Below, in pieces: positions 1 through 6,286 of a DNA stretch of 8,394 nt (position 1 is the first letter of the stretch; every line of letters begins with the position of its first letter). The translations under genes were made by a program, and so were the position numbers. This DNA comes from WQTU01 sp031548835. Its GTDB lineage: Bacteria; Spirochaetota; Spirochaetia; CADAEX01. The notes beneath the pieces were generated by a model that searched no databases, was not told where the DNA came from, and saw only the letters and a program-made list of their open reading frames with translations. The DNA lies in the NCBI GenBank assembly GCA_031548835.1, contig JAVBQS010000035.1, positions 1 to 8,394 of the forward strand, read 5' to 3'.

Positions 1-1209
1 GTATATTATCTTAAAACAGATGCAGGCTATAAAGAGACAAAAAATATTATTAATTCCATTTTAGAAAGCAATTCTAAATGGATAATGCCCAGATATGAAA
101 ATTATCAATTAAATATTATATTCTTTTTTTTATATATAGCAATTTTATTTTTTTTTATATATAGCAATAGAAAAAAATGGATTATATATCTGCTGCATAC
201 TGTACCGTGGATTTTTCTTATATATTTAAATGGGAAAAGCTATTTTTTTATTGCTTTTTTCATGCTTTTTATTTTAAGGCTTTTATTATTGATAGAGGAA
301 AAAGCAATAAAAGAATATAATAATAACAATACTATCTCTCTGCAAAAATATTTTAATAAAAACACTATTTTGATTTTGATTATTACAATTTTTTCTTTTG
401 TTTTTCCATTGATATTTTCAAAAGAAGAGCCAGGTTTTTTTATAACACCAATATCAATACTATTATTTGAACTTTTTTTTGTTATTTCACATATTCTTTT
501 TACATATTATAAAGTTTTGGGATATTCCCATAGAATATTTTATGCTGTTAAAATAAAAAAAGAGAAGAGCAGTAAAACAATATTTACTTTGGAAATTAAA
601 TCTTTTGCATTGATATATTTTTTGTCAATAATATCTTTGCCTTTATATTTTACCGGGCATTTTGCCCGTATAGGAAATAAAGATTTAAAATATCCTGTTC
701 CTGTAAATATATATAAATATCCTGAATCAGGAATAACTCTTGATTTTCTTAATAAGATAGCTTCAGGTAATGAAAACAATAACTGCCTGCCTGATTATTG
801 CGAATATATAAGGCATTTATCATACCAGATAAGGCTTCCTTTTAAGGCAGATTATTCTATTCCTTTAAATAATGAAAATATAACAATATCTAATTATTAT
901 CTTGAAAAAAATAACTACAAGAAAGAAAAAATAATAGTTAACCAGTTTACAGACACTTGGTTAAACGATAATATTACCATCGATAAAGGTAGGGGAATTA
1001 CCAGTCTGATGTTATCTGATACAGGATTAATTCAGGCAGAAACCGGATCTATTGTTCCGGCTGTCCCATTATTTATCATTCCTTTAGTTTTTGACTTTTT
1101 ATATCCAATAATATTTTATTTTCTGTTTGATATAAAAAAGTCACAAATTTATGAAAATGGAAAAAATATCATACCTGTGATTAGAAGGAGAAAACAGCAA
1201 GCGGCATGA
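1..1209 (+). CDS. Unrecognised multi-pass membrane protein, 5'-truncated, coupled to rnfC
   Basis: I do not recognise this family. The frame is open from the first base of the window, and the 28 codons before the first ATG (85) have normal coding character. No convincing Shine-Dalgarno precedes that ATG, so the true start is probably upstream and the gene is partial. Numbering from ATG 85, hydrophobic segments lie at about 9-26, 32-47, 53-70, 94-111, 119-140, 172-189 and 325-348. Lys/Arg-rich loops (near 29-31, 149-164 and the RRRKQQAA tail) give a consistent positive-inside topology with the C-terminus in the cytoplasm. A polar domain of about 130 residues (190-322), with two cysteines at 234 and 239, would lie outside the membrane. 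The stop codon overlaps the rnfC start by 4 nt (ATGA), so it is probably cotranscribed and translationally coupled with rnf. Base composition is far more A/T-rich than in rnf. A role in assembling or regulating Rnf is a guess from context only. Confidence 0.8.
   Translation, partial: VYYLKTDAGYKETKNIINSILESNSKWIMPRYENYQLNIIFFFLYIAILFFFIYSNRKKWIIYLLHTVPWIFLIYLNGKSYFFIAFFMLFILRLLLLIEEKAIKEYNNNNTISLQKYFNKNTILILIITIFSFVFPLIFSKEEPGFFITPISILLFELFFVISHILFTYYKVLGYSHRIFYAVKIKKEKSSKTIFTLEIKSFALIYFLSIISLPLYFTGHFARIGNKDLKYPVPVNIYKYPESGITLDFLNKIASGNENNNCLPDYCEYIRHLSYQIRLPFKADYSIPLNNENITISNYYLEKNNYKKEKIIVNQFTDTWLNDNITIDKGRGITSLMLSDTGLIQAETGSIVPAVPLFIIPLVFDFLYPIIFYFLFDIKKSQIYENGKNIIPVIRRRKQQAA
124..168 (+). 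repeat. 20-bp direct repeat with poly-T tracts inside the membrane protein gene
   Basis: Eight T followed by ATATATAGCAAT occurs at 124-143 and again at 149-168, with a period of 25 bp. The second T run is 9 long (148-156). Because 25 is not a multiple of three, the two copies are read in different frames, giving LYIA and IYSN within the first visible transmembrane helix. The T runs of 8 and 9 are potential slippage sites. The repeat is seen directly; any phase variation is speculation. Confidence 0.75.
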
Positions 1210-2534
1210 AATCATTAAAAACTTTTCCTAAAGGTGGTATTCATCCCGGAGATTTTAAAGAGCTGACAAACAAGGAACCTGTAAGAAATGCGGCAATTAA
1301 AAACAGTTTTATTGTTCCAATGTCCCAGCATATAGGCGCTCCGTCTGAATGCCTGGTTAATCCTGGCGACGAAGTTAAAGAAGGTATGCTGATAGGAAAA
1401 GCTGCAGGCTTTATATCAGCAAATATTCATTCACCTGCACCAGGTGTTGTAAAAGAAATTACAGATATTTATCTGGCAAATGGGATGAGGGCCAAGGCAG
1501 TTGTCATTGAGCCGTCAGGCGAATTTGACCAGCTTGGAAAAACAGTAGCTCCTATTGACTGGAGCGGAATGACTCCAAAAGAGCTTCAGGACAAAATTCT
1601 TGAGATGGGAATAGTCGGCCTTGGAGGCGCGACATTTCCTTCTAATGTAAAATATGCAGTTCCTCCGGATGCAAGGGTGGATGCTCTTGTAATTAATGGT
1701 GTTGAGTGCGAACCATATCTTACTGCTGACCACAGGCTTATGCTTGAAAAAACAGAAGAGATTTTTAAAGGGCTTGAAATATTAAGAAAAGTATTAAATC
1801 CTGCCAAAATTTATATAGGTATAGAAGCAAACAAGCCGGATGCAATTGAAAAAATGGAAAAAGCTGCGCAGGAAAAAAACAACGGAATTGAAATTGTCCC
1901 TCTTAAATTAAAATATCCCCAGGGAGATGAAAAACAGCTTTTAAAAGCTGTTCTGGGCAAAGAAGTTCCATCAGGAAAGCTTCCTATTAATATAGGCGCT
2001 GTAGTTTCAAATGTCGGCACTGTAAATGCAATTTATGAAGCTGTAGTATTTAATAAACCGCTTATTGAAAGAATAGTAACTGTAAGCGGCGGCGGAGTAA
2101 AAAAACCGGCAAATCTTAAAGTGCGTATTGGCACAAAAGTAGGCGATCTTATAGAAGATTGCGGAGGGCTTACAGATGATACTGTAAGGCTTGTAATGGG
2201 CGGCCCAATGATGGGTTTTACAATGGCCAGCCTTGATACTCCTGTCATAAAGGGGACATCAGGTATTCTTGCTTTAACAGAAAAAGAGATTAAAAAAAGT
2301 AAAGAGACAGCCTGTATTATGTGCGGCAGGTGCGTTAAAGCCTGTCCTATAGGGCTTATACCCACAAAACTGTATAAAAAAATTACACACAGAATGTATG
2401 AAGATGCAATGCGCATCAATCTTATGGATTGTAAAGAGTGCGGCTGCTGTGCTTTTGTATGTCCTGCAAATATTCCTCTTGTTCAAGGGATGAGGCTTGG
2501 GAAAAAATTGGCTAATAAGAAGGTGAAATCATGA
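1206..2534 (+). CDS. rnfC: RnfC, NAD-binding iron-sulfur subunit of the Rnf complex
   Basis: Cytoplasmic peripheral subunit of the ion-translocating ferredoxin:NAD+ oxidoreductase, and the site of NAD+/NADH exchange using non-covalent FMN and two [4Fe-4S] clusters. At 442 residues it matches the short clostridial form and lacks the long Ala/Lys-rich tail of enterobacterial RsxC. The N-terminus has GGIHPGDFKELT (10-21) and a lipoyl-like sandwich (about 40-85). The Nqo1/NuoF-like nucleotide-binding core has GIVGLGGATFPSNVK (135-149) and NGVECEPYLTADHR (164-177). An SLBB-like region follows at about 288-335. Two ferredoxin motifs have C370, C373, C376, C380 and C409, C412, C415, C419. The start is set by the 4-nt overlap with the upstream gene; AGAAGGAG (1183-1190) lies a rather long 15 nt before the ATG, so reinitiation after the upstream gene may matter. 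It overlaps rnfD by 4 nt. No separate promoter is evident. Confidence 0.97.
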   Translation: MKSLKTFPKGGIHPGDFKELTNKEPVRNAAIKNSFIVPMSQHIGAPSECLVNPGDEVKEGMLIGKAAGFISANIHSPAPGVVKEITDIYLANGMRAKAVVIEPSGEFDQLGKTVAPIDWSGMTPKELQDKILEMGIVGLGGATFPSNVKYAVPPDARVDALVINGVECEPYLTADHRLMLEKTEEIFKGLEILRKVLNPAKIYIGIEANKPDAIEKMEKAAQEKNNGIEIVPLKLKYPQGDEKQLLKAVLGKEVPSGKLPINIGAVVSNVGTVNAIYEAVVFNKPLIERIVTVSGGGVKKPANLKVRIGTKVGDLIEDCGGLTDDTVRLVMGGPMMGFTMASLDTPVIKGTSGILALTEKEIKKSKETACIMCGRCVKACPIGLIPTKLYKKITHRMYEDAMRINLMDCKECGCCAFVCPANIPLVQGMRLGKKLANKKVKS

Positions 2535-3619
2535 GCAGTGAAAAAAAATTTATTATAGCTTCTTCCCCCAATATTCACCATAACGATTCAACTTCAAGGA
2601 TTATGCTTGATGTTATAATTGCACTGATTCCTGCAGGTATCTGGGGTATATATGTTTTTGGAGCAAGATCTTTTGTTGTAGTTGCAGTATCAATAATTTT
2701 TGCTATTATTGCTGAATATGCAATGATCAAAGTGTTTAAAAAAGGATCAATATGCGACTTTTCAGCAATTATAACTGGCCTTTTAATTGGTTATAATATG
2801 CCTACCGGAGTTCCTCTTTATATTCCGGCAGTTGCTTCAATATTTGCAATACTTGCAGTTAAATGGGCTTTTGGAGGACTTGGCTCAAACCTTATGAATC
2901 CTGCTCTCGCAGGAAGGGTTTTTGTCTTTTTCTCATGGACAGGAGCAATGACAAAATGGAAAGTTCCTGTAACAAATACAGCAATTGATACACTTGCTGG
3001 GGCATCTCCCCTCGGATATCTAAAAACATCGCTTATGGATATATCAGGAAAAGTTTCAGGCCCTATCGGAGTTCTTGCAGATTATCCAAAAAGCAGCTGT
3101 GCAGTTTCAATAGCTGAGTGGTTTAAATCATCGCTTGGCGTAAAAATTGATCCGCATTATTTTGATCTTTTCTTTGGCAATATTCCAGGATGTATTGGAG
3201 AAGTATCAGCTTTCCTTCTTATAATAGGTGCAATTTATCTTCTTGTCAGAAAGGTAATTACATGGGAAATACCTTTGGCATATCTGGTTTCATTCGGTCT
3301 TTTAATATGGATGTTTGATGGTTTAAGATTTGGCGAAGGATTATTTAAGGGAGATGTTGCTTTCCATCTGTTTTCCGGCGGATTAATGCTTGGAGCTCTT
3401 TTTATGGCTACAGATATGGTTACATCGCCGCTTACTCCAAAAGGGCAGATAATTTTCGGAATAGGATGCGGATTTTTTACTTTCCTTATCCGCGTTTATG
3501 GTTCTTTCCCGGAAGGAGTATCTCTTGCAATAATAATGATGAATGTATTTGTTGCAATGATTGATAGAATGACAGTTCCTAAACTTTTTGGATTTGTTCC
3601 GGGGGTTAAGAAAAAATGA
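2531..3619 (+). CDS. rnfD: RnfD, membrane flavoprotein subunit of the Rnf complex
   Basis: Integral membrane subunit related to NqrB; in the family it carries covalently bound FMN and takes part in coupling electron flow to Na+ or H+ transport. At 362 residues it is slightly longer than many homologues. Family signatures are FNLP-like YNMPTGVPLYIPAVAS (88-103), GGLGSNLMNPALAGR (115-129), FHLFSGGLMLGALFMATDM (278-296) and RVYGSFPEG (321-329), set among many hydrophobic helices. The flavinylation site, normally close to D-x-x-S-G-A-T-P-L with Thr as the FMN acceptor, here reads DTLAGASPL (153-161). The acceptor position is therefore Ser159 (TCT, 3005-3007) and the upstream Ser/Thr is Ala156. 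ApbE-type enzymes can act on Ser or Thr, so FMN may still attach, but this is unproven. The start overlaps the rnfC stop by 4 nt, with AGAAGGTG (2518-2525) as Shine-Dalgarno. Confidence 0.96.
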   Translation: MSSEKKFIIASSPNIHHNDSTSRIMLDVIIALIPAGIWGIYVFGARSFVVVAVSIIFAIIAEYAMIKVFKKGSICDFSAIITGLLIGYNMPTGVPLYIPAVASIFAILAVKWAFGGLGSNLMNPALAGRVFVFFSWTGAMTKWKVPVTNTAIDTLAGASPLGYLKTSLMDISGKVSGPIGVLADYPKSSCAVSIAEWFKSSLGVKIDPHYFDLFFGNIPGCIGEVSAFLLIIGAIYLLVRKVITWEIPLAYLVSFGLLIWMFDGLRFGEGLFKGDVAFHLFSGGLMLGALFMATDMVTSPLTPKGQIIFGIGCGFFTFLIRVYGSFPEGVSLAIIMMNVFVAMIDRMTVPKLFGFVPGVKKK

Positions 3620-4170
3620 AAAATATTATTTTAATTGGTGTAAAGCTTACAGTAATTTGTGCAGTTGCAGCTTTATGTCTTGGTTTTGTAAATGTTGTTA
3701 CACTGCCGAAGATAGAAAAAAACAAAGAGATAGCTCTTCAGGAAGCTCTTGCTGCTGTAAATAAAGCAGGAACTCCTGGAAAGGAAGTTTTTGTTGAAAA
3801 TAACCGTGTTGTAAAAAGCTACTATCCTGTTTCTCTGGATAGCGGAGAAATAAACAGCTATATTCTTACACTTATAGGTGAAGGATATGCAGGCGATTTA
3901 AAAATACTTGCCAATTTTGAAAAAAATGGAAAACTTGTTGCTTGTGTTCTTATGGATAATCAGGAGACTCCGGGTCTTGGAAAAGAAGCAGAGAAGAGTT
4001 CATATATGACAAAGTTTGTAGGTAAGGGCAGTGATGCTCCAATTCCTGTAAAAAAGCCGCAGCTCTCTGCAGCAGATGCAGATGCTATTGGCGGCGCTAC
4101 AATAACTTTTGTTGGTGTTGGGAATGCTCTTGCGCGCGGCTCTGAATTTGTTAAAAAGATAGGAGAATAG
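3616..4170 (+). CDS. rnfG: RnfG, covalent-FMN subunit of the Rnf complex
   Basis: Small membrane-anchored subunit related to NqrC whose extracytoplasmic FMN-binding domain carries a covalent FMN added by ApbE. A single N-terminal helix (about 5-29) anchors 184 residues, a usual length. The domain shows GEGYAGDLKI (88-97), ETPGLG (117-122) and the flavinylation motif DAIGGATITF (156-165), with T162 as the expected phosphoester acceptor. The usual form is close to S-G-A-T-x-T-S/T; here the first Ser is Gly159 and the residue after the last Thr is Phe165, so the acceptor is kept while its surroundings vary. The ATG overlaps the rnfD stop by 4 nt (3616-3619). Only a G-run (3601-3605) serves as a poor Shine-Dalgarno, so translation probably depends on coupling to rnfD. 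Confidence 0.95.
   Translation: MKNIILIGVKLTVICAVAALCLGFVNVVTLPKIEKNKEIALQEALAAVNKAGTPGKEVFVENNRVVKSYYPVSLDSGEINSYILTLIGEGYAGDLKILANFEKNGKLVACVLMDNQETPGLGKEAEKSSYMTKFVGKGSDAPIPVKKPQLSAADADAIGGATITFVGVGNALARGSEFVKKIGE
4161..4165 (+). promoter_or_regulatory. Shine-Dalgarno that fixes the GTG start of rnfE
   Basis: AGGAG lies inside the last codons of rnfG, 9 nt before GTG 4175-4177. The rnfE frame has an in-frame stop (TAG, 4160-4162) just upstream and no ATG between, so GTG is the only start giving the full conserved N-terminus. Confidence 0.8.
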
Positions 4171-4174
4171 AGAA

Positions 4175-4801
4175 GTGTTAAAAGAATTAACAAAAGGTAT
4201 TTTTAAAGAAAATCCTATATTTATTATAGTTCTTGGGTTATGTCCCACATTAGGTGTTTCAACAAGAGTTGTAAACGCATTAGGAATGGGCGCCGGAGTT
4301 ATATTTGTTCTCCTGTGTTCAAATATTTTTATATCTCTTCTTAAAAATTTTATTCCTGATAAAGTTAGAATTCCTGCATATATTGTTGTAATTGCATCAT
4401 TTGTAACAATTGTTGAAATGGCTATGCAGGCTTATGCTGCTGCACTCTATAAAAACCTTGGAGTATTTGTGCCTCTTATAGTAGTAAACTGTATAATACT
4501 TGGAAGGGCAGAAGCTTTTGCAAACAAAAATAGCGTGTTTCCTTCTATTCTTGATGCACTTGGAATGGGAATAGGATTTACATTAAGCCTTCTTCTTATA
4601 GCTATAATAAGAGAAATTTTAGGGGCTGGTACTATTACTCTTTTCCCTATGGGAAATTTTGACGGTGTTATTCAGATTCCTGGATTGACAAAAGCTCCTA
4701 TAAGAATAGTTGGGCTTGCAGCAGGAGCTCTTTTTGTAATGGGTTTCCTGAAAGCTTTTTTTAACTGGTATACAGTAAAAAGGAAAGAGGAGAAAAAATA
4801 A
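4175..4801 (+). CDS. rnfE: RnfE, membrane subunit of the Rnf complex
   Basis: Integral membrane subunit homologous to NqrD. It pairs with RnfA as an inverted, pseudo-symmetric dimer that holds an iron-sulfur centre in the membrane, passing electrons across the bilayer. At 208 residues with about six hydrophobic helices it is of normal size. The conserved half-motifs are LGLCPTLGVST (20-30, with C23) and PLIVVNCIILGRAEAFA (100-116, with C106); C23 and C106 are the expected cluster ligands from this subunit. The C-terminus is a short Lys/Glu-rich cytoplasmic tail. Translation starts at GTG, four nt after the rnfG stop, with AGGAG at good spacing. The stop codon directly abuts the rnfA ATG. Confidence 0.96.
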   Translation: MLKELTKGIFKENPIFIIVLGLCPTLGVSTRVVNALGMGAGVIFVLLCSNIFISLLKNFIPDKVRIPAYIVVIASFVTIVEMAMQAYAAALYKNLGVFVPLIVVNCIILGRAEAFANKNSVFPSILDALGMGIGFTLSLLLIAIIREILGAGTITLFPMGNFDGVIQIPGLTKAPIRIVGLAAGALFVMGFLKAFFNWYTVKRKEEKK

Positions 4802-5392
4802 ATGTCTTACATTGCAATTATAATAACTTATGTATTTATAAGTAATTTTATTTTAACACAGTTTCTTGGAATGTGCCCTTTTATAGGTGTATCCAAGAAT
4901 GTTGAATCTGCTGTGGGAATGGGGTTTGCAGTTACTTTTGTTATGGGCCTTGCATCTCTTGCTACATGGGTTATTCAATATTATGTGCTTGCGCCATTAA
5001 ATATTGTTTTTCTCCAGACAATAACTTTTATTCTTGTTATTGCAGCGCTTGTACAGTTTGTAGAGATGGTTATACAGAAAATTGCTCCTCCTCTTTATAA
5101 AGCGCTTGGAATTTACCTTCCTTTGATTACAACAAACTGCGCAGTTCTTGGTATAGCTTTAATTGCTGTAAGAACAAACTATAATGCTATGGAAAGCTTT
5201 GTTGCAGGTATATCCGGCGGCCTTGGTTTTCTTTTAGCTATTCTTATAATGTCTACAATAAGAGAAAAACTTGATTCAGAAGATGTTCCAAAATCATTTA
5301 AAGGCATTCCTGTTGCATTTGTTACAGCCGGTCTTATGGCAATGGCATTTATGGCTTTTGATAAAGCTCTTCTTAAAAACCTTATAGGGTAA
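4802..5392 (+). CDS. rnfA: RnfA, membrane subunit of the Rnf complex
   Basis: Integral membrane subunit homologous to NqrE and partner of RnfE in the central iron-sulfur-bearing membrane pair. It has 196 residues, the usual length, with about six helices. Family signatures are the N-terminal ISNFILTQFLGMCPFIGVS (13-31, with C25) and PLYKALGIYLPLITTNCAVLG (97-117, with C113); these mirror the C23/C106 motifs of RnfE, as expected for paralogues facing opposite ways. STIREKLDSEDVPKSFKGIP (151-170) is the conserved cytoplasmic segment before the last helix. The ATG follows the rnfE stop with no gap, and GAGGAG (4787-4792) is a good Shine-Dalgarno 9 nt upstream. I see nothing unusual in it. Confidence 0.97.
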   Translation: MSYIAIIITYVFISNFILTQFLGMCPFIGVSKNVESAVGMGFAVTFVMGLASLATWVIQYYVLAPLNIVFLQTITFILVIAALVQFVEMVIQKIAPPLYKALGIYLPLITTNCAVLGIALIAVRTNYNAMESFVAGISGGLGFLLAILIMSTIREKLDSEDVPKSFKGIPVAFVTAGLMAMAFMAFDKALLKNLIG

Positions 5393-5394
5393 AC

Positions 5395-5400
5395 AGGAGG
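5395..5400 (+). promoter_or_regulatory. Strong Shine-Dalgarno of rnfB
   Basis: A perfect AGGAGG stands 8 nt before the rnfB ATG. It is the strongest ribosome binding site of the operon and goes with its largest intergenic gap (16 nt), so rnfB can initiate independently of rnfA. Confidence 0.85.
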
Positions 5401-5408
5401 ATCTATTA

Positions 5409-6212
5409 ATGTTTAATACAATTTTTTATGCTTTTCTTTCAGTATCTCTCCTGGGCGCTGCTTTTGGAATAGGGCTTGCTATTGCTGCAAAATATCTTCA
5501 TGTAAAAAAAGATGAAAAACTTGGCCTGCTTGAGTCAGCTCTTCCTGGGTATAACTGCGGAGCATGCGGATATGCAGGATGTTCAGGATATGCAGAAGCT
5601 ATATTTGAAGGAAAGGTAACTGGCCTTACTATGTGTACACCGGGAGGCGCAAATTCAGCTACAAAGCTTGCGGAAATAATGGGAGTTACTGTTGATGTTT
5701 CAGCAGAAAAAAAAGTTGCGCAGGTTCATTGCAGCGGAGGAAAAGATTCAGCAGTATATCAGTTTGAATATAATGGAATTCAGGATTGCAATGCTTTATA
5801 TTCAATGTATCAGGGCAACAAGGTGTGTAAATACGGCTGTCTTGGGCTTGGAAGCTGTGTAAGAGTTTGCCCTGTAGATGCTATAAACTATGATAGCCAA
5901 GGACTTGTACGGGTAGATGAAAATAAATGTATATCCTGCGGAAAATGTATAACTATATGCCCTGTTGGAGTTATGAAATTTATACCTGTTTCAGCAGACT
6001 ATATTGTTTCATGCAACTCAAAAGATAAAGGAGCTGCAACAAAGAAAGCTTGTAAAGTAGGCTGTATAGGGTGTAAAATGTGTGAAAAGAAATCACCTGA
6101 AGGCGGGTTTAAGGTTGAAAATTTTCTGGCTTCAATTGATTACAGTGTAAAAGGCGAAAGAGCATCTGCTGCAGAAGCTTGTCCGTCTAAATGCATTATA
6201 AAAAATAAATAA
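5409..6212 (+). CDS. rnfB: RnfB, ferredoxin-accepting iron-sulfur subunit of the Rnf complex
   Basis: Electron entry subunit that oxidises reduced ferredoxin. One N-terminal helix (about 5-28) anchors a cytoplasmic chain of clusters. The 4Fe-4S (Fer4_7/FeS-type) domain has C50, C53, C58 and C76. Conserved HCSGG (C108) and DCNAL (C127) follow. The first two-cluster ferredoxin domain has C140, C144, C150, C154 (CKYGCLGLGSCVRVCP, with Leu147 in the middle slot as often seen in RnfB) and C174, C177, C180, C184. The second ferredoxin domain is reduced: C219, C222 and C225 are present, but Ser229 sits where the fourth Cys is expected. The next motif (243-258) has only its last Cys, C258. That leaves ligands for one cluster (C219, C222, C225, C258) and none for the other; C215 and C262 are spare. 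At 267 residues it is otherwise ordinary in length. It is the last rnf gene. Confidence 0.96.
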   Translation: MFNTIFYAFLSVSLLGAAFGIGLAIAAKYLHVKKDEKLGLLESALPGYNCGACGYAGCSGYAEAIFEGKVTGLTMCTPGGANSATKLAEIMGVTVDVSAEKKVAQVHCSGGKDSAVYQFEYNGIQDCNALYSMYQGNKVCKYGCLGLGSCVRVCPVDAINYDSQGLVRVDENKCISCGKCITICPVGVMKFIPVSADYIVSCNSKDKGAATKKACKVGCIGCKMCEKKSPEGGFKVENFLASIDYSVKGERASAAEACPSKCIIKNK

Positions 6213-6286
6213 CCTTAATATTTTTACTGTGCATCTGGTAAAAATAGAAATTAACTAAAGGGTAACTTATAGTTTAATTTAAATAA
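6213..6286 (+). other. Intergenic gap with 9-bp A/T-rich inverted repeat after rnfB
   Basis: TATTTTTAC (6219-6227) and GTAAAAATA (6238-6246) are perfect inverted arms around a 10-nt loop, extendable by two G-U pairs. It starts 7 nt after the rnfB stop and is the only sizeable dyad between rnfB and the next gene. It could be a weak terminator, attenuator or mRNA 3'-end stabiliser, but the stem is nearly all A-U and no U-run follows. A poor -10-like TATAGT sits at 6268-6273 without a matching -35; if real, transcription would begin a few bases before the next ATG. Confidence 0.45.

Noticed and set aside
85..87. ATG at 85 as the true start of the first gene
   Set aside because: The frame is open back to base 1 with normal codons, there is no good Shine-Dalgarno, and the topology puts the preceding residues outside the membrane as part of a larger N-terminal region. 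Treated as 5'-truncated.
2033..2419. 128-codon reverse-strand reading frame inside rnfC
   Set aside because: It lies opposite a strongly conserved coding region (SLBB and ferredoxin motifs), has no Shine-Dalgarno or family features, and is explained by the codon pattern of rnfC. The other reverse frames within 540-779, 1515-1807, 1811-2020, 2274-2486, 3960-4248 and 7773-7973 are rejected for the same reason.
1206..6212. Na+-translocating NADH:quinone reductase (Nqr) instead of Rnf
   Set aside because: RnfC has two ferredoxin motifs, a multi-cluster RnfB is present, and there is no NqrF-like flavin/2Fe-2S reductase or NqrA. The order C-D-G-E-A-B is that of Rnf.
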